A stretch of DNA of 33,645 nt from Candidatus Kerfeldbacteria bacterium CG08_land_8_20_14_0_20_40_16 (GCA_002774635.1 PEXU01000004.1:1-33645), one strand, 5' to 3'; shown: positions 6,131 through 13,472, counted from the stretch's first letter. Numbers and translations: made by a program. The notes: generated by a model not told the origin, from the sequence alone.

Positions 6131-7720
6131 TTAACCAGCTTTATTCCATAATTGATTCTTAGCTTTTTTAAGCATCCGAACCATGGTGGCCACTTCTTCA
6201 AACCGGAAAAGAGCCGCTAATAAAAGGTAAACCGTCAGGCCGCCCAATATACTACCGGCCGTCTGCGAAAATACTCCCACAAAAGTCTGCATATTAACCT
6301 GGGGAGCAATTAAATATTTTAATCCTTGAATTACTAAACCCATCAACAGGGATAAAAAAATAATTTTAAGGGTGGAGTTAATGATTCTCTGATCATCCAG
6401 CTCTCCGATCTCAATCCTTAGCATTATCAACAACAGAATCATATTCACAAAGCTGGCTAAGGAGAAAGCAAGCGCTAGGCCATAAACTCCCCAAAAGTGG
6501 ACAAAAATCAGTGATCCAATAACATTAGCGATCATGGAAATAACGCTAATAATAACGGGCGTTTTGGTGTTTTGAAAAGCATAAAAAGCTCGAGCCAGCA
6601 CCGGAATTAAGCTTTGGGCAAAAAGAGAGAGGGAGAAAAACCCTAAAGTCTGAGCGGTAAGAATGGTATCCTCCCAGTTAAAATTGCCTGCTCCTAAAAC
6701 CAGCCGGACAATCTGAGCTCGCAATAGCAGAATGATCAGACTGGCAGGAATGATTAGAAATAAAATTCGGCGAAAAGTCTGAGAAAAATGGAGAATGAAT
6801 TTTTCTTTATTTTTTTCGGTAAAGGCTTGGCTGAACACCGGAAAAGCGGAAAGTGCCAGGGAAACGCCGAACACGCTAATCGGGAAATACTGGAGATTAT
6901 TCGCTAAATTAAAAACTGCCACGCTTCCTACCGCTAAAGTAGAAGCAATAGCGGTAATCACCACTTGATTGATTTGAGTAACTCCTAAGCCGAGTGCCCG
7001 AGGCAACATCAATTTACCAATTTTCTTCACTCCGGCTAAGCTCCAATCAACCAGAATCCGATATCGAAAGCCGGCTTTGACCACCGACGGAATTTGAACC
7101 ACAAGATGCAGAAAAGCTCCTGCTACCACTCCATAGGCCAGGCCACTTGTTCCAAAACGGGGCACCAGAGCAATGATTCCGAAAATTATTCCCAAATTGT
7201 ACATAATGGGAGCGAGCGAAAAAGCGATAAACCTTCGGAAGGAATGCAAAATTCCCGAAACGATATTACTCACTCCAAAGAATAATATTCCTAAATACAT
7301 TATTTTGACCAGCTGAGCGGTCATTTCCCTTTTTTCTTCATTGAAACCAACCGCTACTAACGGTACCAGCAAATCAGTGAAGAAAAATACAACTATCCCA
7401 ATCGCCAGCAAAGCTAAAAGAATAATATTCAGCAAGGAATTGGCAATTTTAAAACTCTCCTCTTTACTCTTATTCCAGTATTCCAAAAACACCGGAACAA
7501 AAGCGGAGGAAAGAGCGCCCAGGACAATGATATTAAAAACAAAATCGGGAATCTTAAAAGCGGCATAGTAGACATCTAAAGTGTTTCCGGCTCCAAAGGT
7601 AGATGCTAAAAGCCGCTCTCTTAGCAAGCCAAGTAGCCGGCTTAAGACTTGAGCGGTTCCGATAATAATGGCGCCACCCATGATGGTGGTCGATAGTTTG
7701 CGACGAATCTCTTGAAACAT
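6131..7720 (-). CDS. murJ: MurJ/MviN lipid II flippase
   Basis: 529 residues of the MOP superfamily, which moves lipid II across the cytoplasmic membrane for peptidoglycan synthesis. The N-terminus contains the family pattern IIGTAQVLSRLLGLLRERLLA followed by FGAGNTLDVYYAAFKIPD. About 14 hydrophobic helices span the full length, and conserved features such as the GILHSFRRF segment and SLALSAFPVFSQ are present. Length is typical. It is upstream of lepA in the same orientation, with 120 bases between them. An extended -10-like TGATAAAAT lies shortly before the ATG. Confidence 0.93.
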   Translation of the reverse strand: MFQEIRRKLSTTIMGGAIIIGTAQVLSRLLGLLRERLLASTFGAGNTLDVYYAAFKIPDFVFNIIVLGALSSAFVPVFLEYWNKSKEESFKIANSLLNIILLALLAIGIVVFFFTDLLVPLVAVGFNEEKREMTAQLVKIMYLGILFFGVSNIVSGILHSFRRFIAFSLAPIMYNLGIIFGIIALVPRFGTSGLAYGVVAGAFLHLVVQIPSVVKAGFRYRILVDWSLAGVKKIGKLMLPRALGLGVTQINQVVITAIASTLAVGSVAVFNLANNLQYFPISVFGVSLALSAFPVFSQAFTEKNKEKFILHFSQTFRRILFLIIPASLIILLLRAQIVRLVLGAGNFNWEDTILTAQTLGFFSLSLFAQSLIPVLARAFYAFQNTKTPVIISVISMIANVIGSLIFVHFWGVYGLALAFSLASFVNMILLLIMLRIEIGELDDQRIINSTLKIIFLSLLMGLVIQGLKYLIAPQVNMQTFVGVFSQTAGSILGGLTVYLLLAALFRFEEVATMVRMLKKAKNQLWNKAG

Positions 7721-7761
7721 ACAATTTCCGTTATTTTATCACGATTTTGGCATAAATAAAA

Positions 7762-7789
7762 GAAAGCGATAAACTAGCGCATCGCTTTC
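7762..7789 (-). terminator. Terminator at the end of the hairpin-rich unit (possibly bidirectional)
   Basis: GAAAGCGAT (7762-7770) pairs with ATCGCTTTC (7781-7789). On the minus strand TTTTATTTAT follows the stem, and on the plus strand a run of CTTTCTTTTTT follows. It lies about 40 bases upstream of the murJ start and would close the minus-strand transcript that starts near 9714. Confidence 0.6.
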
Positions 7790-7835
7790 TTTCTTTTTTA
7801 AGATAATCCTCTCCTCTTTTTGTTTTTCTTGCTTA

Positions 7836-7985
7836 GAAGCACTGTGCTGCTGGCAATGGAATAGCATAGGATTATACGAACTTTAGAATGAGAATTATCC
7901 CGCTGACGCGGGATAGAGGAGAGAGTTTTTCATTCTGAGGTCCGATCTATGCCTTGATATCCATCCACCAACAGCACACTGCTTC
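7836..7985. repeat. Long imperfect inverted repeat (about 35-bp arms) with nested palindromes
   Basis: The left arm 7836-7869 (GAAGCACTGTGCTG...ATGGA...CATAG) pairs with the right arm 7947-7985 (CTATGCC...TCCAT...CAGCACACTGCTTC), with few mismatches and small bulges. Inside are AGAATGA/TCATTCT and the palindrome ATCCCGC-TGAC-GCGGGAT (about 7898-7915). The whole folds as one long hairpin. Confidence 0.75.
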
Positions 7986-8034
7986 CAACACTATTAATAT
8001 AATTTTATCTGCTGAATTGTCAAATTACCTTTTT

Positions 8035-8106
8035 AACAGAAAGAATTGGAGCGAAGAGATTTGATAAGGAATAATTATTTAAGCTCCGCTACAATTTTCT
8101 CCTTTA
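8035..8106. repeat. Hairpin module A
   Basis: AGAAAGAATTGGAGC at the left pairs imperfectly with GCTCC-gctac-AATTTTCTCCTTT at the right. The arm sequence is shared with modules B to E. The interior is AT-rich. Confidence 0.55.
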
Positions 8107-8114
8107 AAATTTAA

Positions 8115-8188
8115 TATCAAAGAAAGAACTGAAGGTGAATTGCAGGCCTTCCGATTCGCCAAATTCACCTCCATTTCTCTCCTTGAAA
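8115..8188. repeat. Hairpin module B
   Basis: The left arm 8115-8141 (TATCAAAGAAAGAACTGAAGG then TGAATT) pairs with the right arm 8162-8188 (AATTCACCTC then CATTTCTCTCCTTGA). The core GGTGAATT/AATTCACC is perfect. The loop is about 20 bases. Confidence 0.65.
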
Positions 8189-8286
8189 CTATTCTTCCAT
8201 CAGAAATATCCTTAATTTTCAAAAAGCTTTTTTAATCAATTGATCCGTCAAAGGCGGACATGTCTTTCTTTAAAAAAAGATAGGAA

Positions 8287-8340
8287 GGGAACCGCAAGCA
8301 ATGGAAACGAACTGATGGATTAATATTACTTGCGGTTCCC
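8287..8340. repeat. Perfect 12-bp stem hairpin between modules
   Basis: GGGAACCGCAAG (8287-8298) pairs perfectly with CTTGCGGTTCCC (8329-8340) around a 30-base loop. It is not followed by a T-run on either strand, so it is not an obvious terminator. Confidence 0.7.
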
Positions 8341-8380
8341 CCATGGTTTGTGCGGCTGGGAGGTAGGAAATAAGGTAGGA

Positions 8381-8562
8381 TTTTAAGGAGAGATTTGGAG
8401 GCGTCCCGCTCAAGCGAGATGTTATGTGACTTAATCAAGTAAAACTTGATATCACATTAACAGCAAGTAAATAGAGTAAGGTTCTAGTTTGCACCAGATC
8501 CTACATCCTTTATACTGTTAGTCGAGCTGAGCTCGACTCCTCCTCCAAACTTCTCCTTAAAA
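8381..8562. repeat. Hairpin module C, with further nested hairpins
   Basis: The 21-base arms at 8381-8401 (TTTTAAGGAGAGATTTGGAG...) and 8542-8562 pair at 19 of 21 positions. Nested inside are TTATGTG...CACATTAA with ACTTGAT/ATCAAGT, AACAG...CTGTT, and AGTCGAGCT-G-AGCTCGACT. This is the longest member of the shared-arm family. Confidence 0.75.
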
Positions 8563-8586
8563 CCGATTGATAAGGTACCTTTCCCT

Positions 8587-8717
8587 ATTTCAGCAAATCG
8601 AGCTCTTGGGCGAAGTCTCGAGTCCCGCGCCTGCGGGACGAGGGAACCAGGTTATTTCTCAACTCAGCCCTGTTTCAGCAGGCATAGACATTAGCCGATA
8701 CCCGCTGGAATAGAGGG
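8587..8717. repeat. Inverted repeat region with inner palindromes
   Basis: CCCTATTTCAGC near 8590 pairs with GCTGGAATAGAGGGG near 8704-8718 with one mismatch and one extra base. Between them are TCGAGCTC...GTCTCGAG and GTCCCGC-GCCT-GCGGGAC (about 8624-8640). It lies directly downstream (minus sense) of the tRNA-like element. Confidence 0.55.
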
Positions 8718-8743
8718 GCGAAAATCACATAGATTTTTCGCCC
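8716..8743. repeat. GGGCGAAAA hairpin, copy 1
   Basis: GGGCGAAAATC pairs with GATTTTTCGCCC around a short loop. The 14-base sequence TAGAGGGGCGAAAA at 8711-8724 recurs exactly at 8931-8944, 220 bases away, where a second related hairpin forms. The two copies flank the tRNA-like element. Confidence 0.7.
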
Positions 8744-8751
8744 GGAATTTG

Positions 8752-8869
8752 TGGCTGGTAGAGGAGTCGAACCTCGTCAAGTTAGTTTCCTAACTCCGTC
8801 CACTATGCCGCGAGAGGCATAGTTTCCTAGGGAATGGTTACCCTCCATATTGCCGTCTGGGACCAGCCA
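8752..8869 (-). ncRNA. tRNA-like folded element, identity unknown
   Basis: On the minus strand TGGCTGGT (8869-8862) pairs perfectly with ACCAGCCA (8759-8752) as an 8-bp acceptor-like stem. Directly inside it is a T-arm-like hairpin GAGG-TTCGACT-CCTC. The rest contains AGTTAG-GAAA-CTAACT (variable-arm-like), ACTATGCC-TCTCGC-GGCATAGT, and AGGG-TAACCATT-CCCT. No loop has U33 plus a credible anticodon, and there is no encoded CCA after the discriminator position. It is not a standard tRNA, tRNA-Sec or tmRNA. It could be a tRNA gene remodelled by hairpin insertions or a separate tRNA-mimic RNA. Confidence 0.45.
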
Positions 8870-8935
8870 AACTTTTAAGGTACTATACCCCTATCTTAAC
8901 AAACATCTTATCTTTGATTATTTACTAAGATAGAG

Positions 8936-8963
8936 GGGCGAAAAGACAGAGTCAAATTCGCCC
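8936..8963. repeat. GGGCGAAAA hairpin, copy 2
   Basis: GGGCGAA...TTCGCCC forms a hairpin related to the one at 8716-8743 but with a different loop. It is preceded by CTATCTTA...TAAGATAG (8891-8933), another inverted repeat. Confidence 0.65.
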
Positions 8964-9039
8964 TGCTAAAAGTACTAACAGCAAATGCTTTCAACATTCC
9001 AAGGAGGTACTGACCATTTGGATTTCAATCATCTTCTTT

Positions 9040-9228
9040 TTAGAAATCCTTCCTCGCCCTGAACACCATAACCACACATACTATGGCCACGACGGTATTA
9101 GCTACCGCCACGATTCTGTTAAAAGCTCCCGTTTGAAAGGACCACGCCACCACTTCGTTCAATAGTGAAGTGGCTAGCCAAATTACCATTGCGATACGCG
9201 CTTTCTTATAGATGTAGTACAATTTCAT
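9040..9228 (-). CDS. Small hydrophobic protein, two predicted membrane segments
   Basis: 62 residues. A GGAG motif stands 6 bases before the ATG, giving a reasonable ribosome binding site. The sequence has a basic N-terminus (MKLYYIYKKAR), one hydrophobic segment at about 12-26, a second at about 40-56, and a basic end (FRARKDF). It lies about 480 bases downstream of the strong minus-strand promoter at 9721-9749, between hairpin modules. It resembles small holin- or toxin-like membrane peptides only in general shape; I do not recognise a family and claim no function. Confidence 0.5.
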   Translation of the reverse strand: MKLYYIYKKARIAMVIWLATSLLNEVVAWSFQTGAFNRIVAVANTVVAIVCVVMVFRARKDF

Positions 9229-9254
9229 GTTTTCTCCAGTTTATGTTTCTGTTT

Positions 9255-9419
9255 GTCTTTTCAAAGAAAGAATTGGAGGCGATGATGGCCAAAGCTTATT
9301 GTTAAAAACAATGCTTATTAGACCTGGAAACATTCCGGTCAGGAAGTTTCCAGCCGAGGCCGGAAACTTCCTGGGAGACATTCCTTTTCTCTCTCCTCCA
9401 AATCTTTCTTGGAAAGACT
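9255..9419. repeat. Hairpin module D
   Basis: GTCTTTTCAAAGAAAGAATT at 9255 onward, continuing GGAGG, pairs with CCTCCAAATCTTTCTTGGAA ending GAC at 9419, an outer stem of about 24 bp. Nested are ATTGTT-AAA-AACAAT and AGGAAGTTTCC...GGAAACTTCCT. The start of the 62-residue ORF lies just outside on the minus-strand 3' side. Confidence 0.7.
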
Positions 9420-9438
9420 TTTTTTAAGGAACTTTTAC

Positions 9439-9560
9439 TAAGAAAGAATTGGAGGCGGATTGAGGCAAGGGCCCTAATTTTAATTTAAGAAGCTGTGACC
9501 TCCTCTTCACTAAACTTTGTGGATCTTTGTCCAAAAGTTTAGTCCTCCTCCAAATCTTTC
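9439..9560. repeat. Hairpin module E
   Basis: AGAAAGAATTGGAGG (9441-9455) pairs with CCTCCAAATCTTTC (9547-9560). Nested is ACTAAACTTT...AAAGTTTAGT with an inner GGA/TCC. It has the same arm sequence as module D. Confidence 0.65.
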
Positions 9561-9590
9561 CCAGTGAAGATATTGCAACGTACTTTTTTC

Positions 9591-9642
9591 GAGCAATTAA
9601 AACGGGCTCTCACACTTTTTGGAGAGAGCCCGTTTATTGCTC
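9591..9642. repeat. Long hairpin near the start of the structured unit
   Basis: GAGCAATTAAAACGGGCTCT (9591 onward) pairs with GAGAGCCCGTTTATTGCTC (9624-9642), giving about 18 bp with one small bulge. On the minus strand it is followed by GAAAAAAG, so early termination or attenuation here is possible. Confidence 0.7.
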
Positions 9643-9720
9643 AATAATTTATTAACACTAATAACTTTGATTCTCTCTCCCCGATAGACTTTTTAAGGAC
9701 ATTTTGATTTTTAACCTAGC

Positions 9721-9749
9721 AGTATATACCAGGCGAAAAATTTTGTCAA
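9721..9749 (-). promoter_or_regulatory. Strong sigma70-type promoter reading into the hairpin array
   Basis: On the minus strand a perfect -35 TTGACA (9749-9744) is followed after exactly 17 bases by TATACT (9726-9721). Transcription would start near 9714 and run left. Directly upstream of it, in the same orientation, is the terminator of the polysaccharide operon, so this is a separate transcription unit. Confidence 0.75.
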
Positions 9750-9773
9750 GACTATCGGGCTCATAAAACAATA

Positions 9774-9797
9774 AAATTGGCTAATCTTAGCCAATTT
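9774..9797 (-). terminator. Terminator of the polysaccharide/DUF4012 operon
   Basis: AAATTGGCTAA (9774-9784) pairs perfectly with TTAGCCAATTT (9787-9797). On the minus strand the stem is followed by TTATTGTTTT. It lies about 120 bases after the DUF4012 stop codon and immediately before the promoter of the hairpin array. Confidence 0.75.
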
Positions 9798-9838
9798 ATT
9801 AGTCGCGTACCTGTTTAATTTATACTTAAATACTCCCC

Positions 9839-9905
9839 CTTGTAAGGCGAGGCTTTTAGCCTTGTCTAGTCTAAACAAGCGACCCTAAAAGAGTCACATT
9901 ACAAG
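9839..9905. repeat. Three-armed cloverleaf-like inverted repeat
   Basis: A 7-bp closing stem CTTGTAA/TTACAAG (9839-9845 with 9899-9905) encloses three hairpins: GGCT-TTT-AGCC (9851-9861), CTTGT...ACAAG (9861-9879) and GACCC-TAAAA-GAGTC (9881-9895). It is 67 bases long, about the size of a tRNA, but has no tRNA sequence signature. It starts 11 bases beyond the DUF4012 stop. Its role is unknown; an RNA 3' end structure or a recombination site are possibilities. Confidence 0.6.
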
Positions 9906-9916
9906 CGGAATTACTC

Positions 9917-12187
9917 CTATTTCTCTAAAACAAATCCTAAGTAATGATCAGTATCTAACATGGTAGTAATCTCTCCTTGGCCTTTGGTAAATTTAAACGA
10001 GTCAGCTGGGGGATACTGCCATAATATTTGATAATTGGAATGATAAGTGATTTGCGAGGTAAAAATTGATCCTTTGGTACCAGGTTGTTTTTGGACAAAA
10101 AGGCTGTAGGAAGCAGACCTTTCGAATAATCCTTCTGGTTTGATTTTAAACGGCAGACGATAAGTCACCGAAACCTGCGAGCTTTTGCCCGGCTCGGTTA
10201 CTACCCAGTTGCCAAACACCGTCTTGCCAAACTCTTCACTGATGCGGGTATCCGAATTCTCGTCAATCATTACGTTTTGTTCAATTCTTTTAAGATCTTC
10301 ATCTTCGAGGTATCCCTCGTTGGGATAAATGAACAATTTTGGATCAATCCGATCAAATCCTTTGGCTTCAATTAATTGAGACCCTTGAGGAACGTAAAAA
10401 CGCATAAAATCAGTATTGTTAATTCCGGAAAAAGCATCCCCTTCTTTTCCTTTGTGGGTGCGGGTAACCGTAACGGTGGCGGTGGCGGTTCCGTCTTCTG
10501 AAATATTGATCTGGTGGTCAATCTTTTCTTCCATCATTAGATCAGTTTTACCGCCACTGATATTGGTATTGATAACGCTAAGATAATCTTTAGGAACCAT
10601 TTTTATCTCCCCTCCCCAGCCCTGATTGACAATAACATTCTCCAGTTCCGGATCATTAAAATAGAAAAGCAAGAATTTTTCTTTCAGTAAATTATTAAGG
10701 ATAGCTAAAGCCTGAAGTTGCTTTGTTTGTTCCAAACCAAGAATTTTATTAAATACCAAGGGAGTTAACTCCGAAATAATTTTTTTTGATTCTTTTGTTT
10801 CCTCATATTTTTTTTCTGCTTCCTGCTGTAAGATTTCGCGAAAATTGTCTTTGGTGATTACTTCTCCGTATTTTTCCGTCAGATCAATCGGCCCCGATAA
10901 TTCTAGAAGTGATTCGATTACATCCGGCGTTAAGGCCATTACTCCGTCAACGGAAGGACCGCCGCTTTGATTAAAAAACCAAATCAACTTCTGAGCGCTG
11001 CTTGGAAAATCAGGAAACCAATTGGCATCTTGGAAATACCAATGAGGATTAACCAGGTGCAATGGCTTCGGAGAAATAACGCGTTCTTTTAACCAACCAT
11101 TCAAATCATACGATCCCCCGCCGGGAATCTCTAACTCTTTCATTACTCCTTCCTCTAAAGTAACCAAGGCAAAGCTGCCAATAAAACCGCCGGTTGGTCT
11201 TAATTCGGCATTGTTTTGAAAGACCACTAGATAGCGCTTTCCGCTGCCGTGTCCCAAAACTTGCAAAAGAAGATCAGAAAGATCTAGTGATTCTTTTAAG
11301 GTTTTGTTTAAAGTGGGAAGATTGTCTTTAATGACTACGAACTGAGCTTGATACTCTTCCGGCAATATCTTCGGCGATACCTTCTCAAGATAATGTTCCG
11401 CTCTTTCTAGTTCTGAAATGGCCGGCCTTAAATTGGTATTAGCTAAAAGAAGAGCAGTAGCGAAATTAAATTGGATGTTAATACTTTCTTTACTACTTTC
11501 CGAAAAAGTAACTAGGGGGGCAAAGGCCTTGGCGACGTATTGTCCAGCAGTAGAGATTGCCTCTCCCGCTTTTAATAGGCTTTCGGCGGCAGCCACCTCC
11601 CCTCCTTTTACGGGAACCAGCTTGAGCACTCCGGAAACGGTTTGGAGCATTTCTTGCGCCTCCGTAAAATAGCCAAGGGCGGAATCAAATTCGGTAGAGG
11701 CAGAACCAAAGTCTAAATCAGCAAAAGCCTGCCCAGCCCGACTAAGGTGATTATAGGCTTCCCAAGAAACTCCCAGTACCCTTCCTTTTAATTCATCCAC
11801 CTTATGATAAGAAGCTAAGACATAGATCGGCAGGATAATAGCGACAGCCACAATTAAAAATCCCGCTAAGGCTTTAGGGTTTACTGCTGGAAATTTTCGA
11901 AAGGGATTAGTAAATACTTTTTTCCGAAAAGAAATGGGCGGAATTATCTTCTTTTCCTTTACCAGGAACGAGGATATCTTATTATTAGCTGGCTGTTTCT
12001 TCTTTTGTTTTCTAAGACGGCTAAATAACCCCTTTTTTTCTGCGGCGGATTCCTGTTTCTCTTTTTTCTCTTCTCTTGCCGCCACTATTTTTTTCAAATC
12101 CAACACATTATCAGGCGGAATAATAAAATCGGCTTGCTGCCTGAATTTCAGGTGGTGCTTTTTTTTGTCGGCAATACGCTTAGCCAT
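9917..12187 (-). CDS. DUF4012-family membrane-anchored protein
   Basis: 756 residues, the last gene of the polysaccharide operon. A long basic cytoplasmic N-terminus (1-100, many Lys) leads to one transmembrane helix (about 107-126). A helical region (about 140-310) follows, then the DUF4012 core beginning near 318 with YLVVFQNNAELRPTGGFIGS. The C-terminal third is beta-rich with Thr/Val repeats (ATATVTVTRTHKGKEG). Family members are common in CPR and Gram-positive bacteria next to glycan genes; the biochemical role is not established. The location suggests a part in surface-polysaccharide attachment or assembly. The upstream glycosyltransferase stop is 3 bases away. Confidence 0.88.
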   Translation of the reverse strand: MAKRIADKKKHHLKFRQQADFIIPPDNVLDLKKIVAAREEKKEKQESAAEKKGLFSRLRKQKKKQPANNKISSFLVKEKKIIPPISFRKKVFTNPFRKFPAVNPKALAGFLIVAVAIILPIYVLASYHKVDELKGRVLGVSWEAYNHLSRAGQAFADLDFGSASTEFDSALGYFTEAQEMLQTVSGVLKLVPVKGGEVAAAESLLKAGEAISTAGQYVAKAFAPLVTFSESSKESINIQFNFATALLLANTNLRPAISELERAEHYLEKVSPKILPEEYQAQFVVIKDNLPTLNKTLKESLDLSDLLLQVLGHGSGKRYLVVFQNNAELRPTGGFIGSFALVTLEEGVMKELEIPGGGSYDLNGWLKERVISPKPLHLVNPHWYFQDANWFPDFPSSAQKLIWFFNQSGGPSVDGVMALTPDVIESLLELSGPIDLTEKYGEVITKDNFREILQQEAEKKYEETKESKKIISELTPLVFNKILGLEQTKQLQALAILNNLLKEKFLLFYFNDPELENVIVNQGWGGEIKMVPKDYLSVINTNISGGKTDLMMEEKIDHQINISEDGTATATVTVTRTHKGKEGDAFSGINNTDFMRFYVPQGSQLIEAKGFDRIDPKLFIYPNEGYLEDEDLKRIEQNVMIDENSDTRISEEFGKTVFGNWVVTEPGKSSQVSVTYRLPFKIKPEGLFERSASYSLFVQKQPGTKGSIFTSQITYHSNYQILWQYPPADSFKFTKGQGEITTMLDTDHYLGFVLEK

Positions 12188-12190
12188 AAT

Positions 12191-13318
12191 TTAGGTTAGT
12201 TTTTGAAGATAGATCGAATGAGTCCGCTCTACCATTTTTCCCCAGCTGAATTTCTTTACATGCTCTAATCCTTTGGCTTTTAACTGATTTCTAAGCTTTT
12301 CATCAACTACCAGTCTTTTAACTACTCTCACTATATCATCAATTTTAGTAGGATCAAAGTATTCCGCCGCATCCTGCAGAATTTCTGGTAGACAAGGTGC
12401 TTTTGAAGAAGCAACCGGTAAACCATAACTCATTGCTTCTAAGGGCGGTAACCCAAAACCCTCGATCGAGGAGGGAAAAACGTATAATAGGGCATTTCGA
12501 TAATAAAGGGGCAATTCTCGATCTTCGACAAAACCGGTAAAGATAACGTCTTCTGCTAGGTTCATCTCTTTTGCTTTCGCTTGAAGCCGTTTAGAAAAAT
12601 AATCCTCTTTACCAACCAAAACCAATTGGATATTCAACTTTTCTTCTTTAATCAGTTTCTGAAAAGCGGCTAGCATTTTTTCTAAATTCTTGTGAGGATA
12701 AGTATTACCCACGTAAAGTAAAAAGGGCTTGGTAATTTTAAACCTGCGAGCTAATTCCTCAAAAGAAGCAGTAATTGCGAGAGGAAGATCGCAAGCCTCG
12801 TAAGTTACCGCCACTTTTTCATCAGGGAGTTTAAAATGCCTTATAATCTCCTGCTTCGAAAACTTAGAAACCGTAATTATTTTTTTTGCCCTTTTAGCTG
12901 CAAACCAAATTACTATCCGATAACCAAACTGCTTTATCTTATAAAGCAACGGTCCGAGAGTAGTGGCTCTTCTGGTAGGAAAGTGAGTGATGATTAAATC
13001 ATGGATCGTAACAATAAACTTGCCCCAATAAAAAATAGGAACGTTAAAATGAGGAAAATGCATCAGATCTACTTGCGTTTTGGAAATCTTTATCGGCATG
13101 AAAATCTGCTCGGCAAGAGAATACCAGCGATAATCAGCCAATACTTTGATAAAATTGGGGCTTTTGGGCTTAAAACTATCCCAGTTGTCTTTTTTTAGAA
13201 AAATAAGATAGGTGTTTTCCTGATCGATCTCCTGAAGATAATCAACCAGCTTCTGGGTGTATCGCCCTGGCCCGGTGCGAGTCGGCCCGTAAAATCGGGC
13301 ATCAATTCCTATCCGCAT
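12191..13318 (-). CDS. GT4-family glycosyltransferase
   Basis: 375 residues with the GT-B fold pattern of GT4 enzymes. The N-terminal acceptor domain opens MRIGIDARFYGPTRTGPGRY. The nucleotide-sugar domain starts near 198 (FLLYVGNTYPHKN). The donor-binding motif EGFGLPPLEAMSYGLPVASS is near residue 285-300, with the conserved E-x7-E glutamates in it. There is no membrane segment; it is expected at the cytoplasmic face, adding a sugar to a lipid-linked glycan. The sugar is unknown. It is in the operon between a second GT4 gene (154 bases upstream) and the DUF4012 gene (3 bases downstream). Confidence 0.9.
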   Translation of the reverse strand: MRIGIDARFYGPTRTGPGRYTQKLVDYLQEIDQENTYLIFLKKDNWDSFKPKSPNFIKVLADYRWYSLAEQIFMPIKISKTQVDLMHFPHFNVPIFYWGKFIVTIHDLIITHFPTRRATTLGPLLYKIKQFGYRIVIWFAAKRAKKIITVSKFSKQEIIRHFKLPDEKVAVTYEACDLPLAITASFEELARRFKITKPFLLYVGNTYPHKNLEKMLAAFQKLIKEEKLNIQLVLVGKEDYFSKRLQAKAKEMNLAEDVIFTGFVEDRELPLYYRNALLYVFPSSIEGFGLPPLEAMSYGLPVASSKAPCLPEILQDAAEYFDPTKIDDIVRVVKRLVVDEKLRNQLKAKGLEHVKKFSWGKMVERTHSIYLQKLT

Positions 13319-13336
13319 AATATAGATATTAGGTAA

Positions 13337-13356
13337 TTAGCTTTTTAGCTTCTTAG
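13337..13356. repeat. 20-bp dispersed repeat in the intergenic gap
   Basis: TTAGCTTTTTAGCTTCTTAG here is the exact reverse complement of 29867-29886, and parts of it recur at about 29812-29845. The surrounding 154-base gap between two glycosyltransferase genes also holds GTTTCATTGTTTCATGG-like inverted copies and no gene. Confidence 0.75.
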
Positions 13357-13472
13357 GTTTTATAGTTTCATGGTTCCATTATTTCATTGTTGGTTTTAGT
13401 ATAGCCATGAAACAATGAAACAATCTTTTTTTCCGCTTAAAACCTTGCTCATTCTGACAATTCCGTTACTGG

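Larger units (their letters stand above)
7762..9714 (-). ncRNA. Candidate long structured RNA: array of nested hairpins with own promoter and terminator
   Basis: This stretch of almost 2 kb is nearly free of coding sequence but rich in long inverted repeats. A strong promoter (9721-9749) points into it from the right, and a terminator (7762-7789) closes it on the left. Five modules share an outer stem close to AAGGAGA-ATTTGGAGG / CCTCCAATTCTTTCTT with different interiors. A 118-base tRNA-like fold and a 62-residue ORF lie among them. I do not recognise the RNA. It may be a real long non-coding RNA, the leader and trailer of the small ORF, or a hotspot for palindromic elements that happens to be transcribed. 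Confidence 0.45.

Noticed and set aside
8232-8438. 68-residue minus-strand ORF in the hairpin array
   Set aside because: It crosses two hairpin stems, has no Shine-Dalgarno, and its composition does not look like a folded protein.
8752-8869. tmRNA or tRNA-Sec
   Set aside because: Both acceptor strands lie within 118 bases with no tag reading frame, so it is not tmRNA; no loop has anticodon TCA or the expected D-stem, so it is not tRNA-Sec.
8035-9560. CRISPR array
   Set aside because: The repeated arms are inverted and form module ends, spacing is irregular (about 70 to 180 bases), and there are no cas genes in the window.
7801-9720. Integron cassette array (attC-like sites)
   Set aside because: The modules lack attC core sites of the GTTRRRY type, carry no cassette ORFs, and no integrase is present.
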